A stretch of 64,000 nt of DNA from Bimastos eiseni (taxonomy: Eukaryota > Annelida > Clitellata > Crassiclitellata > Lumbricidae), in assembly GCA_959347315.1 (NCBI GenBank), contig OY365807.1, positions 15,574,874 through 15,638,873 of the forward strand, read 5' to 3'. The translations under genes and the position numbers were made by a program. Below are positions 23,812 through 37,259 of this stretch, one piece after another (the stretch's first letter is position 1; each line of letters begins with the position of its first letter). The notes beneath the pieces were generated by a model, which made no database searches, was not told the DNA's origin, and was given only the letters and a program-made list of their open reading frames with translations.

Positions 23812-26800
23812 GTAAGTGTCGCTTGACAATGGCAGATGAGTAGATTTCTTTCAGTAGGTCTATTGATAAATGCCATGCACGGCAGAGCCTGAAATTTACA
23901 TGGACCGTGGGATATATGTAATGTATTGTAAATGGTAATTCTCTTATAGGCCTATTTATCAACGCCACACAGACTTCATGTCGAGGAAACCAGCTTGTGT
24001 ACCGGTGCTATAATAGTATAAGAATATGCTTATATATAAAATCTAGTATAGGCTTATAATGGCAAGTTGGTTTGTTCGGTCGTGGCCAACGGAAGTCGAG
24101 CCGAGGAGACATATATGATGCTATGGTGGAGATCACTGATGATGTTGGTCGTGTGGTGGTGCAAGATTGGAATCAGGATTAATGTGTGTGAAATAATGGA
24201 CAACATTGTGCATTGTTGTGTTTAGGTGACTGGTTGATAAGTATTCTTTACAATGGTCAGAACATCAAAGGCAGTCCTTTCCATGTCAGGGTTTATGACC
24301 CAGGACAGGTCAAGGTCTACGGCCTGGAAGGAGGCAGCCTTGGAAATCCTGTTAAATTCACAGGTAAGTTGATATTCATTTGCATTTTTTAGGGAGGTTG
24401 CATGTCCCCCTCGTCCACCTTCCAATCCTCAGCCAAAATGACACCTGCCTCAACAGCCACTCTGTCTCCTCTGACCTTCTGGAAACCGGACTCTGACCTC
24501 CCACGAACATCCCTTTGGACAACTTCTGTTATTCAGTGCAGCACTCATGAATAAGCTGGTGCCCTGCACTTGGCTTTCAAATGACGCTTTAGAAGTTTGG
24601 AGATTACGATCACGATGTAGTCCTACTTTCCATTGCCGAGGCTAAGAAAAGGAAGTCAGTAGCTAAAAGTAACTGATCACCTTCTTGTTCCTCCTCCATT
24701 GAATTGCTGTCTAAGTTAATCAAACAATAAACTTTTTAAGTTTGATAATGGTTTTCTTTTCATTTTTTGTACAAATGTACTACACCGTCTAAAACTTCTC
24801 TCTATTAGTAATTTAAAATTACAATTAGTGAAATGATAAATTTCAAGAATCCCTATAATATTTTATTTTATTAACTTGAGTCAATATTCTTAAAGTGAGG
24901 GGTTGCCTTAAATAAGGTTATGTTGTCAGCCAGATTTGTCTGTTCAAAGTGATGTTGGCTGAAAAAAAGGCTTCTTTAAATAAGTTCTGTCTAAATTGAG
25001 GCATTTTCTTTATAAGGGTAATTTCATATAAAAGGATTATTATTAAATAATGCAACATCTTAAATGATGTATCTTCTTGGAATGAGATCATGTCTTTAAT
25101 GTGGTCATGTAGGAAATGTGTGATCATTTCAGAAGGGTGTAGTTCATTTTAAATGAGGTCATGTCTGAAATGAGGTCATGTCTTTATGAAGTCATAAATG
25201 TTTAAAAGTGTTTGATGGTATAATGAGGATGTTGAGATCTAATAATTCTCACTTAAGAAACTTATCAAGTACGGAACCTTCGTCATTGTCTTAGTGAGCC
25301 AGGAGAAGCTGTGATTGTAGACTTGATATTTAATAACATAATAGTGCACAGTAAATAATTAAATAAGAAATTTAACGGGGGTAAACAACTGATGGGGTAG
25401 GAGTTTGAAGCTAAGGAGCATTAGTTTACTCTGTATGCTGATTAAAATAGCAAATAGAACGTATACACATGATCGGCCGTGCATGAACATTGAACATATA
25501 TCCTTTGTGCTGGGAGAGAGTGAGAGACAAAGACAGACAGACGGACAGACAGACAGACAGAGACTGAGATCGCTGTGTGCTCTGTTTGGTTGGGTGATAC
25601 ATATAATAAAGAATATGGCTTATATTCTAGAATGTGGAGCCTGCAACCTAAGTCATTTACTTGACATGCTTATTTTTAATTCAATTCAATTGTTTATTTT
25701 TTTTAACATAGAACATAATAACTTGGTAACATGAATATATTAACCGAATGATGAAAATGTTCTGGTGGATACAAAAGGGACCATGGTCCTGCTGCATAGG
25801 ACTTCCCATGTACAATACAACGACTCATGATAATCAATTAATCACTGTACATCGTTATGATTATTTAATTAAATAATATCATAAATTTTTTGTCACTTAC
25901 ACAAACACCGTGTTCATTAATAAATAGTCCCTGAATGGAAGTGCATAATACACTATTAGTTAACTAAATAATGCATGTAGCGTGCAATAGAATCAGTTTA
26001 TTCTATTTAAATCTTATGTTCTTCGTCTATGTATCAAAATTCTAATTGTAACTCAAATTATTCTGAGTCTCTCTGTTCGCAGTTGTCATTCCTATCTCCT
26101 CCTTAATATAATCTCATCTAATCTAGATGTATTTATGGTGTCGTTGTCACAACACACGTGACATTAATAAATGATTGTATCAAAGGAATCCGTAGTAAAA
26201 ATGTGTAATTTTTTGGTGAAGTCAGTAGGCTACCAGAGTCTGACAACACTCATCCTCTCTACTTTATTAGAGCTCTACATGCTTTTTCTGATCAGCTGAT
26301 ATAAGAGCATTTGATGCACTATTAACGAATGTCTTGCAAATATTTCAGTAATGACCCTAAGTAATTTGCAAGATTTGATTAATTTAATTTAATCTAATAG
26401 TGTAGTATTCTGTAGTATGCTGACTGAATAATCAAGAGTTTTCATATTAATAAAATATGCCATGGGTAGATGACTTTTGATGAATTCAATGATTGGTTGA
26501 GTTTAGTTGACACATCGTGTGCTGGGGAAGGAAGGCTGAAGGTGGAAGTGAAGTACAGGGATCGCCTGATTCCAGCTCAGATCAACCAGATGGGACATCG
26601 CTTCAACGTTGCCTTCATGCCAGACGGAAGTGGAACCTACATGATCTATGTCACCTTTGCCAACATGGAAGTCACAGGTGCAGTTTTGTCAAAAATTATT
26701 TTTTTAGCTGTCAATGCTTGCTTACTAATGAAGCAAGTTTTAATTAACTTTAACATAATTTAGTTTGGCATAGAGTGTGCCACTGATTAATTTCTTCTGA

Positions 26801-29800
26801 GAATCACCTAAATTATATCAACATGATATCAAGTTTCATTGAGTCGTTAAGCTTATGCAATTAAGCTACTATTATCATGGTCAATACTCAGAGTGAGTGT
26901 TGGAAACCAACCCTTATTCACAGGCAATTTATTAAAAATTGAAGGAGGCACATGCAGTCAGGTTCAATCGTGAGTTAGGTAATTAGTTATGGTAGTTAAA
27001 GAGTTTATATAGCTAGCTAGTTATCTAGGCATTTTTGTATTGTGTTCTGTAAAAAGAGCAAAAGCATTGTGGTAAGTTTGGTAAAAATGAACAGATGTTC
27101 AGTAGGCAAATGATCCTCAAAGAGGGTTGAAACGTCTTCCATTGGTGTACATTGTCACGTACAGTATGTCTTTATAGTGCTTTTCTTTTCCATTTTATGT
27201 TCAGGTTCACCGTTCACGGTTGAGATTGCAAACCCAACGATTGTCACAGTGACGGGAGAAGGACTATGCATTGCAAAGGTTCGACAGAAGACTTTCTTCC
27301 TTGTCAATGCGGGACAGGAAGGAACACTGAAAGACGTTGTTGCCAAAATCACTTGTATGTAAACTCTGCTTCTCTTCCCATTGTTTCTGCAACTTTGTGT
27401 GATATCTTGTAATTATAAAGTTACCTTGGCATCTTGTTTCAAAATATAAAACTAGCATATGACACTTTTTTCCATTATTAAGTGGTGTAATCATCTGTAT
27501 TAAATTTGAAATTTATGATGGAAGAGAGTATAGACTGGCTCAGATTGTGAATTCTATTGAAGATCCATTTTCCCATTTAAGACTTTTGCTGTTACTTTCC
27601 ATTGGGAATCAGACTCTTTCCGTAATGAATTGTAATTACACGTATTGTGCTGTCATATGTTTTGAATTATAGCACCAGGTGGAGCTGGTGTGCCTTGTAA
27701 CATTGTTGACAATGGAGGTGGCGTCTATCGCGTTGACTACACACCAAATGAACTCGGTCAGAAGCTCTTTTTTACTTCCTTTGTCATTATTGAACCTTAG
27801 CATCATTCGTGTGAGAGGGTCGTAAGAATGGCATCAGTCTGCTAATTAAATGACAGTGCAATCCAGATCATAATGTATTAAGTACAGTTTCAGGATATTC
27901 ATACCGTAAAGTCACCAGGTGACAAGATGTTCACATTAATCAATATATAAATTACTTTGATACTGACCTTTTACATTAAAATTACATTATTTAATAAATT
28001 CTTGGTCACTTCTGGTAATCTGCCTTAGACGATATCCTAAGGTATACATGCTATGCACTTGAGTGTTCCAGCTTCTATTCTGCTATGAACTATTCTACTC
28101 TGATTGCCATTTACTAGTTTGTATGCATCGTCATACTTGCACTGAATTGTGGGCTCGCTGCCTTTTTGGATGGGCCATTCTCGTTGCTGTCATTCACCAA
28201 ATGAGCTAGACATTCTTGATGTGCTTATCAGTTATGGACAATTTTTATCTCTTGGTGTATTCAACTTGATGTGGGAAATGTTGTGATGATGAATTTGCTG
28301 TAGGTAACTATATGATTGATGTCTACTACCATGGAAAACTGGTTGGTGGAAGTCCATTTACGTGTCAAGTCTTCGATAACAGTCGGATCGTACTAAAAAA
28401 TCTTCCTGAAGTCGGATTTGTGGGTCGCCTAGTCCAGTTTGACAGTTAGTACATGTTTAAGTAAACAGTTTGATCTGTCAGAAAGTCTAAGGCATTTCCT
28501 CTTCCATTTCCATTTCCTAAGGCATCTTAGTTCATCTACACTGGAACATAGAATTCTATAAGAGATTCCAATCCTGATCTATTGGGAAATTGATAAAATT
28601 TGTTGGTTAGAGAATGTAAAGAAAGTGAATCTCAGAAGCTTGTGGTGTAAATAAATTTAATTAAACTGACTCTTTAGGAATTCCAAGCAATTGAACTGAA
28701 AGACGATGCTACAGATTTTGTCGTAATTCTGCACTTACACCAACAAATATTATGTTCAGTGATAATCTGCACACAAGCACAGTACAACATGAATATACAT
28801 CATAGATATACTCAAATGTACTAAGATAAACATACTTATGTATCAATACAACGTCAAAGTTTGATCCTAATCTCACTAATAATCATAATTACAAAGAATC
28901 TACAAGAATTGTGGAAATTTTTCTTATAGGGAATTTAATCAAACTGATTTGTTTGTGAATGAATAGAATTTGTTTCATTGTGGAATACGATTCCTAATTA
29001 CAGTTGATGCGGATGACTGTGGAGCTGGAAAGATGGAGTTGCTCGTGAATGGTGGCGCTGTACCCGTCAGCATTGATAAGCGCAATGCTAAACTGTTCAC
29101 TGCCTCCTTTATGCCAACGACACCCGGACTGCACATCATTCAGATGATGTTCAATGGACAGGAGGTTGCAGGTAATCAATAATGATAATTAATAACAATG
29201 ATTATGTAAATGACACTGAGTAGATACCTTGAAAGGGCACTATATCAAATTGACATTGATTGATTGATTGATGAACTGTGCTCAGAAAAATGAACGGTGA
29301 TGCTAGTAGTATGAGTACGAGAAGGAGGAGGAGAAGGATGCAGAGGACGGGACGGCAGATAAAGAGGAAGAGGAGGATCAGCAGCAGCAGCAGCAATAGC
29401 AGCCAAATTCGCCACCTTCATCATCATCATCATAGTAGGGAAAAAGTTATTGCTTTTTTAAGCTACCAGGTACAGTTCTATTATGTCTGGCATGGCATAG
29501 CTTGGTTAAGTTTCAAAATTATTAATTTTCAGGTTATAAAAAAATTAAATTTGCATGTATGAATTTGTTTCTGCAGGAAGTCCATGGAAAGTCGATGTGC
29601 GAAGTGCAGGGCATGTCACCACGACAGCTTGTGGCCTTGGCATGGTGCCAGTTGGTAAACCAGCCTTTTTTGAAGTGTGCACAAAACCAACAGATGGAGC
29701 CATAACTGTCAGCATTATCTGTATGTCTTGTTTCTGATATTTTGTCCGTTGTTAGTTTTACAAAAATTTTGCTATCCAGGTTTTCATATCTTACAGAGTT

Positions 29801-32800
29801 TGGGAATGTTTTTTGTAGTCCAATTAATTTACTTCTTTCTCCTCATTGTTTTATCTTGTTTCTGTGTAAATATAATTGAACTGTCTGCAGTTTAAAATTT
29901 AAGTGACTTGCAAATGTATGCATTGTGACCTAGTGAAATTAAAGCAAAACATTAAAAGTGCAGATTAAAGGATTCAGATCGTTTAAGTTAAATTGAGAAG
30001 TTGATATATTGCTCCAGTACTTTTATTTTATGTAGCACCTTCAAGGAAGCTTGTGCCATCCTCTGTCTCAAAGCTTAACAATTTCACGTACAGAGTGGAG
30101 TTCATTCCTCCGGAAACAGGTAACTAATAGATGATCGGTTATAGTAAAATACAGCGCGTTCGATTTTAAAATTCATATTTGAGAATGTTCCTAATTAACT
30201 TTTATAATGAAATCAAACATGGATAAAAGAAATGCCAAAATCGGTTGCTATGATGTTCTATTCAGTGTTATGATAAGATATTCATTGATTTGTTTGTATC
30301 ATGCCATTATAATAGATCTTTATGTGCAATTTACATGTCAAACGATCATGGCTGCTGCTAATAGACGAACCAAACTTATGGTCAGTTTTTGGCCAAACTT
30401 CTAGTATATTCTATTCTGTAATCTTATGACTTGTATAGCACCATTAAAATTATTATTATTATTATTAAACAGGTACATTATTACATTAATGCATAAGGTA
30501 TCAGTTGATGGTCACTTCAATGGACATCATAGCAAAAATTCAGAATCCAGTATTTCATTTGCGATGTAATGTATCGAAAAAGTAAAATGATATTGTAGGA
30601 GCATATCAAATGGAGGTGAACTATGAAGAAATCGGGATTAATGGAAGTCCATTCTCATGCATTGCCTACGACTACAGCGCAGTCAGAGTCAGCCCAATTC
30701 AGTCTGTCACTCTGGGAAAGACTGTTGACTTTTCAGGTAATCGATGCTTTTTATTTGTCTTTTTAGTGTGGTAATACATTGCTTTTGATGTCTACAGAAA
30801 CCAGTAGAAATGTAGCTTTTCGTAAAGAACGTATTCTTTTGCGTTTTTCCTGATGTGGAATACTTTTCTTTTGGTAAAAGATGACGATAAAATGGTAATG
30901 GTAATGGTAACAGATTTGTTTATGCTTCTTGGATGAATCTCGTGAGGTACACGAACGTATAAGAAAGACTCCTGTTCAGAATTTCAGACGCATCTAAAGT
31001 AATAAGGTATCAAGGCGAAACAATCACCCTAGGTGCAGACCTTATAACAGTAGGCCTAGTTCTTTGACACGATACCTTTTTGTTATGGACAGTGTTTTTT
31101 AAGTTGAGAATTTGAAGGTATATGATCAGTCTTGCTTACTTGCTTGAGCATGATTAATGCTTCGTTCTTCCTTGTATAGTTGATGCGAGCTGTGCTGGCC
31201 TCGGTGACCTGGAAATTAGGGTGAATCGTGGGACTGTTCCAGTTACGGCTGAGCTGATGAGCAACGGCATCTATGGAGTGTCCTTCCTACCAAAGACAGC
31301 TGGAAAATACATGGTAGACATCAACTTCAACGGAATTCCACTTCCAGGTTTGTTGCCTGATCAACTTAAGAGAGAGAGAGAGATTTATATAGCCATTTTC
31401 AGTACCAGTTTATTGCTTGCTTAATTCTGAATTGTTGCTTCAGAGGATATGCTTCAGATGTTATTACGTTGTTTATGTAATGAGAGGTCATGCTTCATTT
31501 ATATAGCTTCTCTGTAGATGGTAATCCAAGGTTCTAGGACATTACCCTCCTAGGACATTACCCCCGGACATTACCTCCCTGACATTACCCTCCCGGACAC
31601 TACCCCCCGGACAGTACCCCCCTAGGACATTACCCCCGGACATTACCCCTAGGACATTACCCCCTGGCATTGCCCCCTAGGACATTAATTACCTCCCTGA
31701 CATTACCTCCCTGACATTACCCTCCCGGACACTACCCCCCGGACATTACCCCCCGGGACATTACCCCCCGGACATTACCCCATACATTACCCCCCCCCCC
31801 GCGTTCCATTACATAATTAAAGCCCGGAGGGGTATTGTGCGGGGTAATGTCCGGATACCTTATCCAATATGCTTGCTATTAAATTAAATATACTGGTAGT
31901 GAGTAAGGGAGAAGGCAGGCCTATACTTCAACTTAAGGAAGACGAAGATAACGACAACAGCTGATTTGGACAGTTTCGAGATAGATGGAGAGGAAATAGA
32001 AGTGGTAACAAGCTTCACGTTCCTGGGATCATTAATAGAAAAAGAGGGAAAATGTGACTCGGAAATAAAGAGAAGGGTGGCGATAGGGAAAACTGCAATG
32101 AACGGACTGGAAAAGATATGGAAAGACAAACATGTGAGCATAGACACAAAAAACAGATTAGTGAGAGCAATGATCTTTTCTACAGTACTATATGGCTGTG
32201 AGACATGGACAATGACAAAGAACATGGAGAAGAAAATCAACGCATGCGAAATGTGGATATGTAGGAAGATGCAGAGAATATCATGGACGGAGAAGAAGAC
32301 AAACGAAGAAGTGCGCAGGAAGGTTAGAGTCGAGAATGATGAGACGTTACAACAAACAGCGTTAAGAAGGAAGCTAGGGTTTTTCGGACATGTTATGCGA
32401 TCAAATGGAATGGAAAAGGAAATGATGCTGGCATGTGGAGGAGGAAGGAAGAAAAGAGGGCGCCCAAGGAAAAAATGGATTGATGGGATACATGAAAAAA
32501 CTGAAATGAGCCTAGAGGAATTAAGAGATGCAACTTCGGACAGAAAAAACTGGAGAGGATTGGTCATGGCGGTCGCTAGATTTCCAAGAAATAACAGCAC
32601 AAGGTGACAAGGTGGTAGGCAAATATAATTTATTAAATATTGTGCTGTACCAGAGGTTTTTCATGCCTTCTCTTCTCTCGTTGAATCTGCTCACCCAACA
32701 TACGTTGTTCAAAGTTTTTTTGGGGTATAGGGTTGCTACTGCAAAACAGTTGATTGAATATAGGTTGTTAAATTGTTTTAATATGGAAAATATTATTGAT

Positions 32801-34962
32801 ACGTGAGCAAGTTCATTGTTTACATTTCAATTGGATTATAGCAAAATTTATAGTTCGAATTTTTACATTAAGACAAAAATTGTGTTTTTAAGATTTACTG
32901 CTAGGTAGGGAAAAGTTTATGTCTTATAGTTCAAGGTGCTCAAAGCAGCTGTGTTTCATATTTCAAGTAGACAAATGCACGTTGTGTGATTTAAATGATT
33001 TTAATGTTTGTATGACAGAAAGTCCACTAATGGTGACAGTAAACGATGTTCGCCAAGTGACGGTCAGTGGTGGCTGTTGTCATTTGACTCCAGTGGGTCG
33101 TTCGTTCTGTCTCACAGTTAATACTGAGACAGCAGGGGATTCCGAACTTGTGGCTAAAATCACCGGTCAGTTAGTCGTTTGTTTTTTCTCACTTTTTAAA
33201 TTGTTTAATATCACCATTTATCATTGTTTGCAGTTCTCCTTTAGTAGCAGACATTTTTGAATAAAGTGTTATGTTTCTAATTGTATTTTCATCTGCTTTG
33301 TCTTGTAAATAATATTTTGTAAACATCACCTGATAATCTATTGATAATTTAAGTACTGGAAGTCATTTGTCATTTTGCTGTGATGTTAATTATTTATTTC
33401 TGTTTCAAGATTAACGGTGTCTAATTATTTAATGTTCTTCTTGATACTGAAGCTGTTATAGGCCTACTGAACTGCATTTTTGTATTATGTATTTATTGTC
33501 TTGAATCTAATAAAATCTGAAATTTTATATAGCACCATCATCGTAATGATTTGAAGGTGATGACTGGTTTTAAGCAATGCCGCATTCCAAAGTAGCAACC
33601 CCTTTATAAAGAGCCAATCAAAATCATTGTTGCTTAAAAACTGGTAAATGAGCTGTGGATGATAAGTGATACTAAATATCTATCACTGTTAGGCCTATTA
33701 TTATAACTGATTGTCATACGGCAGTAATTTAAAACCGTCATAGTACTTACCGTCTGCGCATTTAATGGTGGTACGTGTAGTGTCTTGCTTGCTGAATTGT
33801 CAATTGAGAGGTCATGGGTTCAAATCCCAAACAGAGCAGAAATTTGTATCGAGATTTTTGCTCCATCTGAGCTCTCTAGCTAACGTAACTAAGATGAGTG
33901 CATGACCGTACACTATTTGTGGGAAGGTGAGTTAAAGTGAGGGACAGAATTGTCCATCTGCCCTTATATGCTAAGGGTAAGAAAACGCTTGCTCATGGCT
34001 GTCTCGGGATAGCGTACTGGACTGCTCTTCTTTTTCATAACGTGCAGCAAGTGTTGAGTGGTAAAAACGCAGTAGGAGTAATTGGAATAAAATATAAATT
34101 TGTTCAAGTACGTTATCTAAATATTTATCTTGTGCTTGATATTTTAAGTATATAGCAATAATGATTATGTTCTTTACTTTTAATTTTTAATACGTTCATA
34201 GGACCGGACTGTCGTGGGGTGTCACCAACCATGAGTGGATCCTCTGCCACTGGATACAATGTCCAATTCACTCCGATGGTTGCAGGAATATACCAAATGG
34301 AGCTGTTGTTTGCTGGGGAGCCAGTGCCTAACTCTCCAGTTATTATCAAAGTATACGATGTATCAAAAATCAAAGTCATGGGCATTAAAGATGGATTGGT
34401 CTGCCAAAGATCCGATTTCGTTGGCAAGTTCTCACAGTCCTCTTAATCAACACTCGTGCAGGATATATATTTGTATACATGTATGTATTCCCGTCCGTAT
34501 GTATGTGATATGTATGAAAGCATGTTCATGTGCATAAATGAACAATGCATAAGATGCAAAAGCTTCTTTAAAAGTATGTTATGGGTGTCCATGAAAGTAT
34601 GCAGGGTCGGTGACAGAAATTCTTGACCACTGGGCAGAGCAGTCACAGGCCTATAAGCTATCACAGGCCTACAAGCTATCACAAGCCTATAAGCTATCAC
34701 AGGCCTACAAGCTATCACAGGCCTACAAGCTATCCCAAGCCTATAAGCTATCACAGGCCTATAATCTATCACAGGCCTATTAGCTATCACAGGCCTATAA
34801 GCTATCACAGGCCTGTAAGCTATCTTTAAATAAGCAACTTTTCTGGATTTTTCTGCAGCAGAATCGTTGACAATTCCCATAAGTTATATACGGATCTGGT
34901 TCAGGCCCCTAACATCGTCGGGTCCTCTGCATCTGCAGACTTGAAAGCATGTGAAGGCCTAA

Positions 34963-35004
<42 letters not shown>

Positions 35005-37183
35005 CACCTTCTGAAGAACTTCTGCATACTAATGATCATATCCAGATTACTGTGCATGCTATCCAGAATCCATATACTTGCAAGAATGGGAATTTTTCAA
35101 TAGTTGTGCTATATAAATGTTTGTTTTGAATATTACATTAATGTGTTTTGTTGTTTCAGTTGACATGAATGATTGTGGCGAAGGGGAGCTTGAAGTTGTT
35201 GTCCTCTCAGCCAACGGTAGACCTATTCTTAACCACGTTGACTCAATGGGACCTGGAAAACTGGACGTTTCCTATGCGCCAACAGAAGGTGGATACCACA
35301 TGATCCAGCTGACTTTCAACAAGGATCCAGTTCCAGGTCGGTTTATGCCACGACTTAGCTGGTCATTAAACAGTGGGAAATTGGGAAGTTGAGTAAGCAG
35401 AGCTTATACATTTACTGCACATGTTTGATGACTTTATCGTGAGGTAATACGTAGTTAGAAAGAGAAAGAGTAGTTTTTTGTAGACGGAAGAAGAATGAAA
35501 AGTGACCGAAGACATGAATAAAATGTTACATAAGGTTGAGAAAATACAAGAACAAACTTTCTTTCAGGAGAGCAGCAACTGGACATGTCTGGCACGTTTC
35601 ACTTTGATGCCTGAGGGAAAACAGTCTGAAACATTACCCTAAGAGGGTGCAACTGGATTTAAGAAAATTTTGCTTTCAACCAGCTCAGTGTGTATCCCTT
35701 CAACCAGCTGTAAGAAGCAATATCAGCACCAAGCTGGAATACTTTCGAATAAAGACTTGACAGACAGACAGTTCAAAGACTTTATACTAGATTATGACCT
35801 ATATTAACTGTAGTTTTGTCTTATTTCCACAGGAAGTCCATTCAAGTTCTTTGTTCGTGATCCAAGCAAAGTGACAGCCAGAGGGGATGGTCTGGTTGAA
35901 GTACAGTGTGGCCAGCTTGCAAGTTTCTTCATCAATGCTCCAAGTGCTACACTGGGAGACCTTGACGTTGAAATTGTTGGTGAGTAGAGAGACTTTCGCC
36001 AATGCTTCTGGGGTTTGATTCCTGTGTGTAATGGGAAAATGACAATATTTATCTTTGATATCTTTTATTTTTTTTATGTATTCGGCTGTTATTTTTTATT
36101 TATTCAATTCTTATTTTATTTTATTATTTATTCAATTATTGAATTTATTGTGCACACAAGGTCAGTAAATCTGAATCTAAGTGACAAGCCAGATCCAAGT
36201 TAGTAAGTAAATAATTGTGTGTAAAATATTTCTGGTCAAGGGTCATTACTTACTTCCCCTTGGCACAGTCAAGCTCATCATCATTGGATTACTGGTTTAC
36301 CAGGCATTCAAATATGCTGCACAATTGAAATATGTGACCTGTAAGAAAGGATTTCTCATTGTTTTCCTTGGCTGAAAAATCCATTGTTCTTGGTTCGGCT
36401 GCAGCTCTCTTGTTACACGCTTCATACATGCATTTATGTAGCACCAATTTGGAATGATGAAGTAAGGAATTGTTGTTTTTTTCCAGGTCCAACTGGGCGA
36501 GATGTGATGGCAACAGTGACAGAAAGATCGGCTGGTAACTTCAAAGTCGACTATAATCCAACCATTGCAGGTTTGCTTATAAAAATTAATGCTTTTGATA
36601 GACGTTACTATAGATAAATGCTCATGAGCCCTATAAGATGCATACCAACACATGTCAAATTGCCTATGATGTTGCAACATATATTTGAGTTGGGGATTTA
36701 AAAAGAATGAATTTCTATTTATTTTGCTTAATTAAATATATGCTCTTCTGCTATTCTTGAAAATATATGAGAGATTTTCAGCATATGGTTTTCATCCTTT
36801 TATTTACAGTATTTGTTGCACTTTTATTAATCACAGCTATCTAATGACCAATCAATCAATCAATGGTGTGGAGCAAATGGGAGGGAAGTACCATATCAAG
36901 GTCCTTACACAGTAACTATCTTATGCAAGGCTTCAATCCTATACTCCACATTACAAAGCAGGTGCTCTAACGAATCAGTCACCTTATGGTGTCACTGTTT
37001 GTTTCTTGAAATTGGATGACGTTAAACCACGATTCAGTTATTGCCCAGGAAAATATTAATAATGATAATAATTTTTACTTATTATGATGATGATTGCAGT
37101 TTAATTGCAAATGTAATTATTGTGAAAAATAGGATTAATATTGTCAATGATATACATATTAATATTGATTAATATTGTCAATG

Positions 37184-37259
<76 letters not shown>

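Noticed and set aside
31884..32600. 238-codon minus-strand frame
   Set aside because: Shadow of the LINE reverse-transcriptase frame on the plus strand.
34623..34829. 68-codon frame with repeated HRPISY
   Set aside because: Translation of the 18-bp minisatellite.
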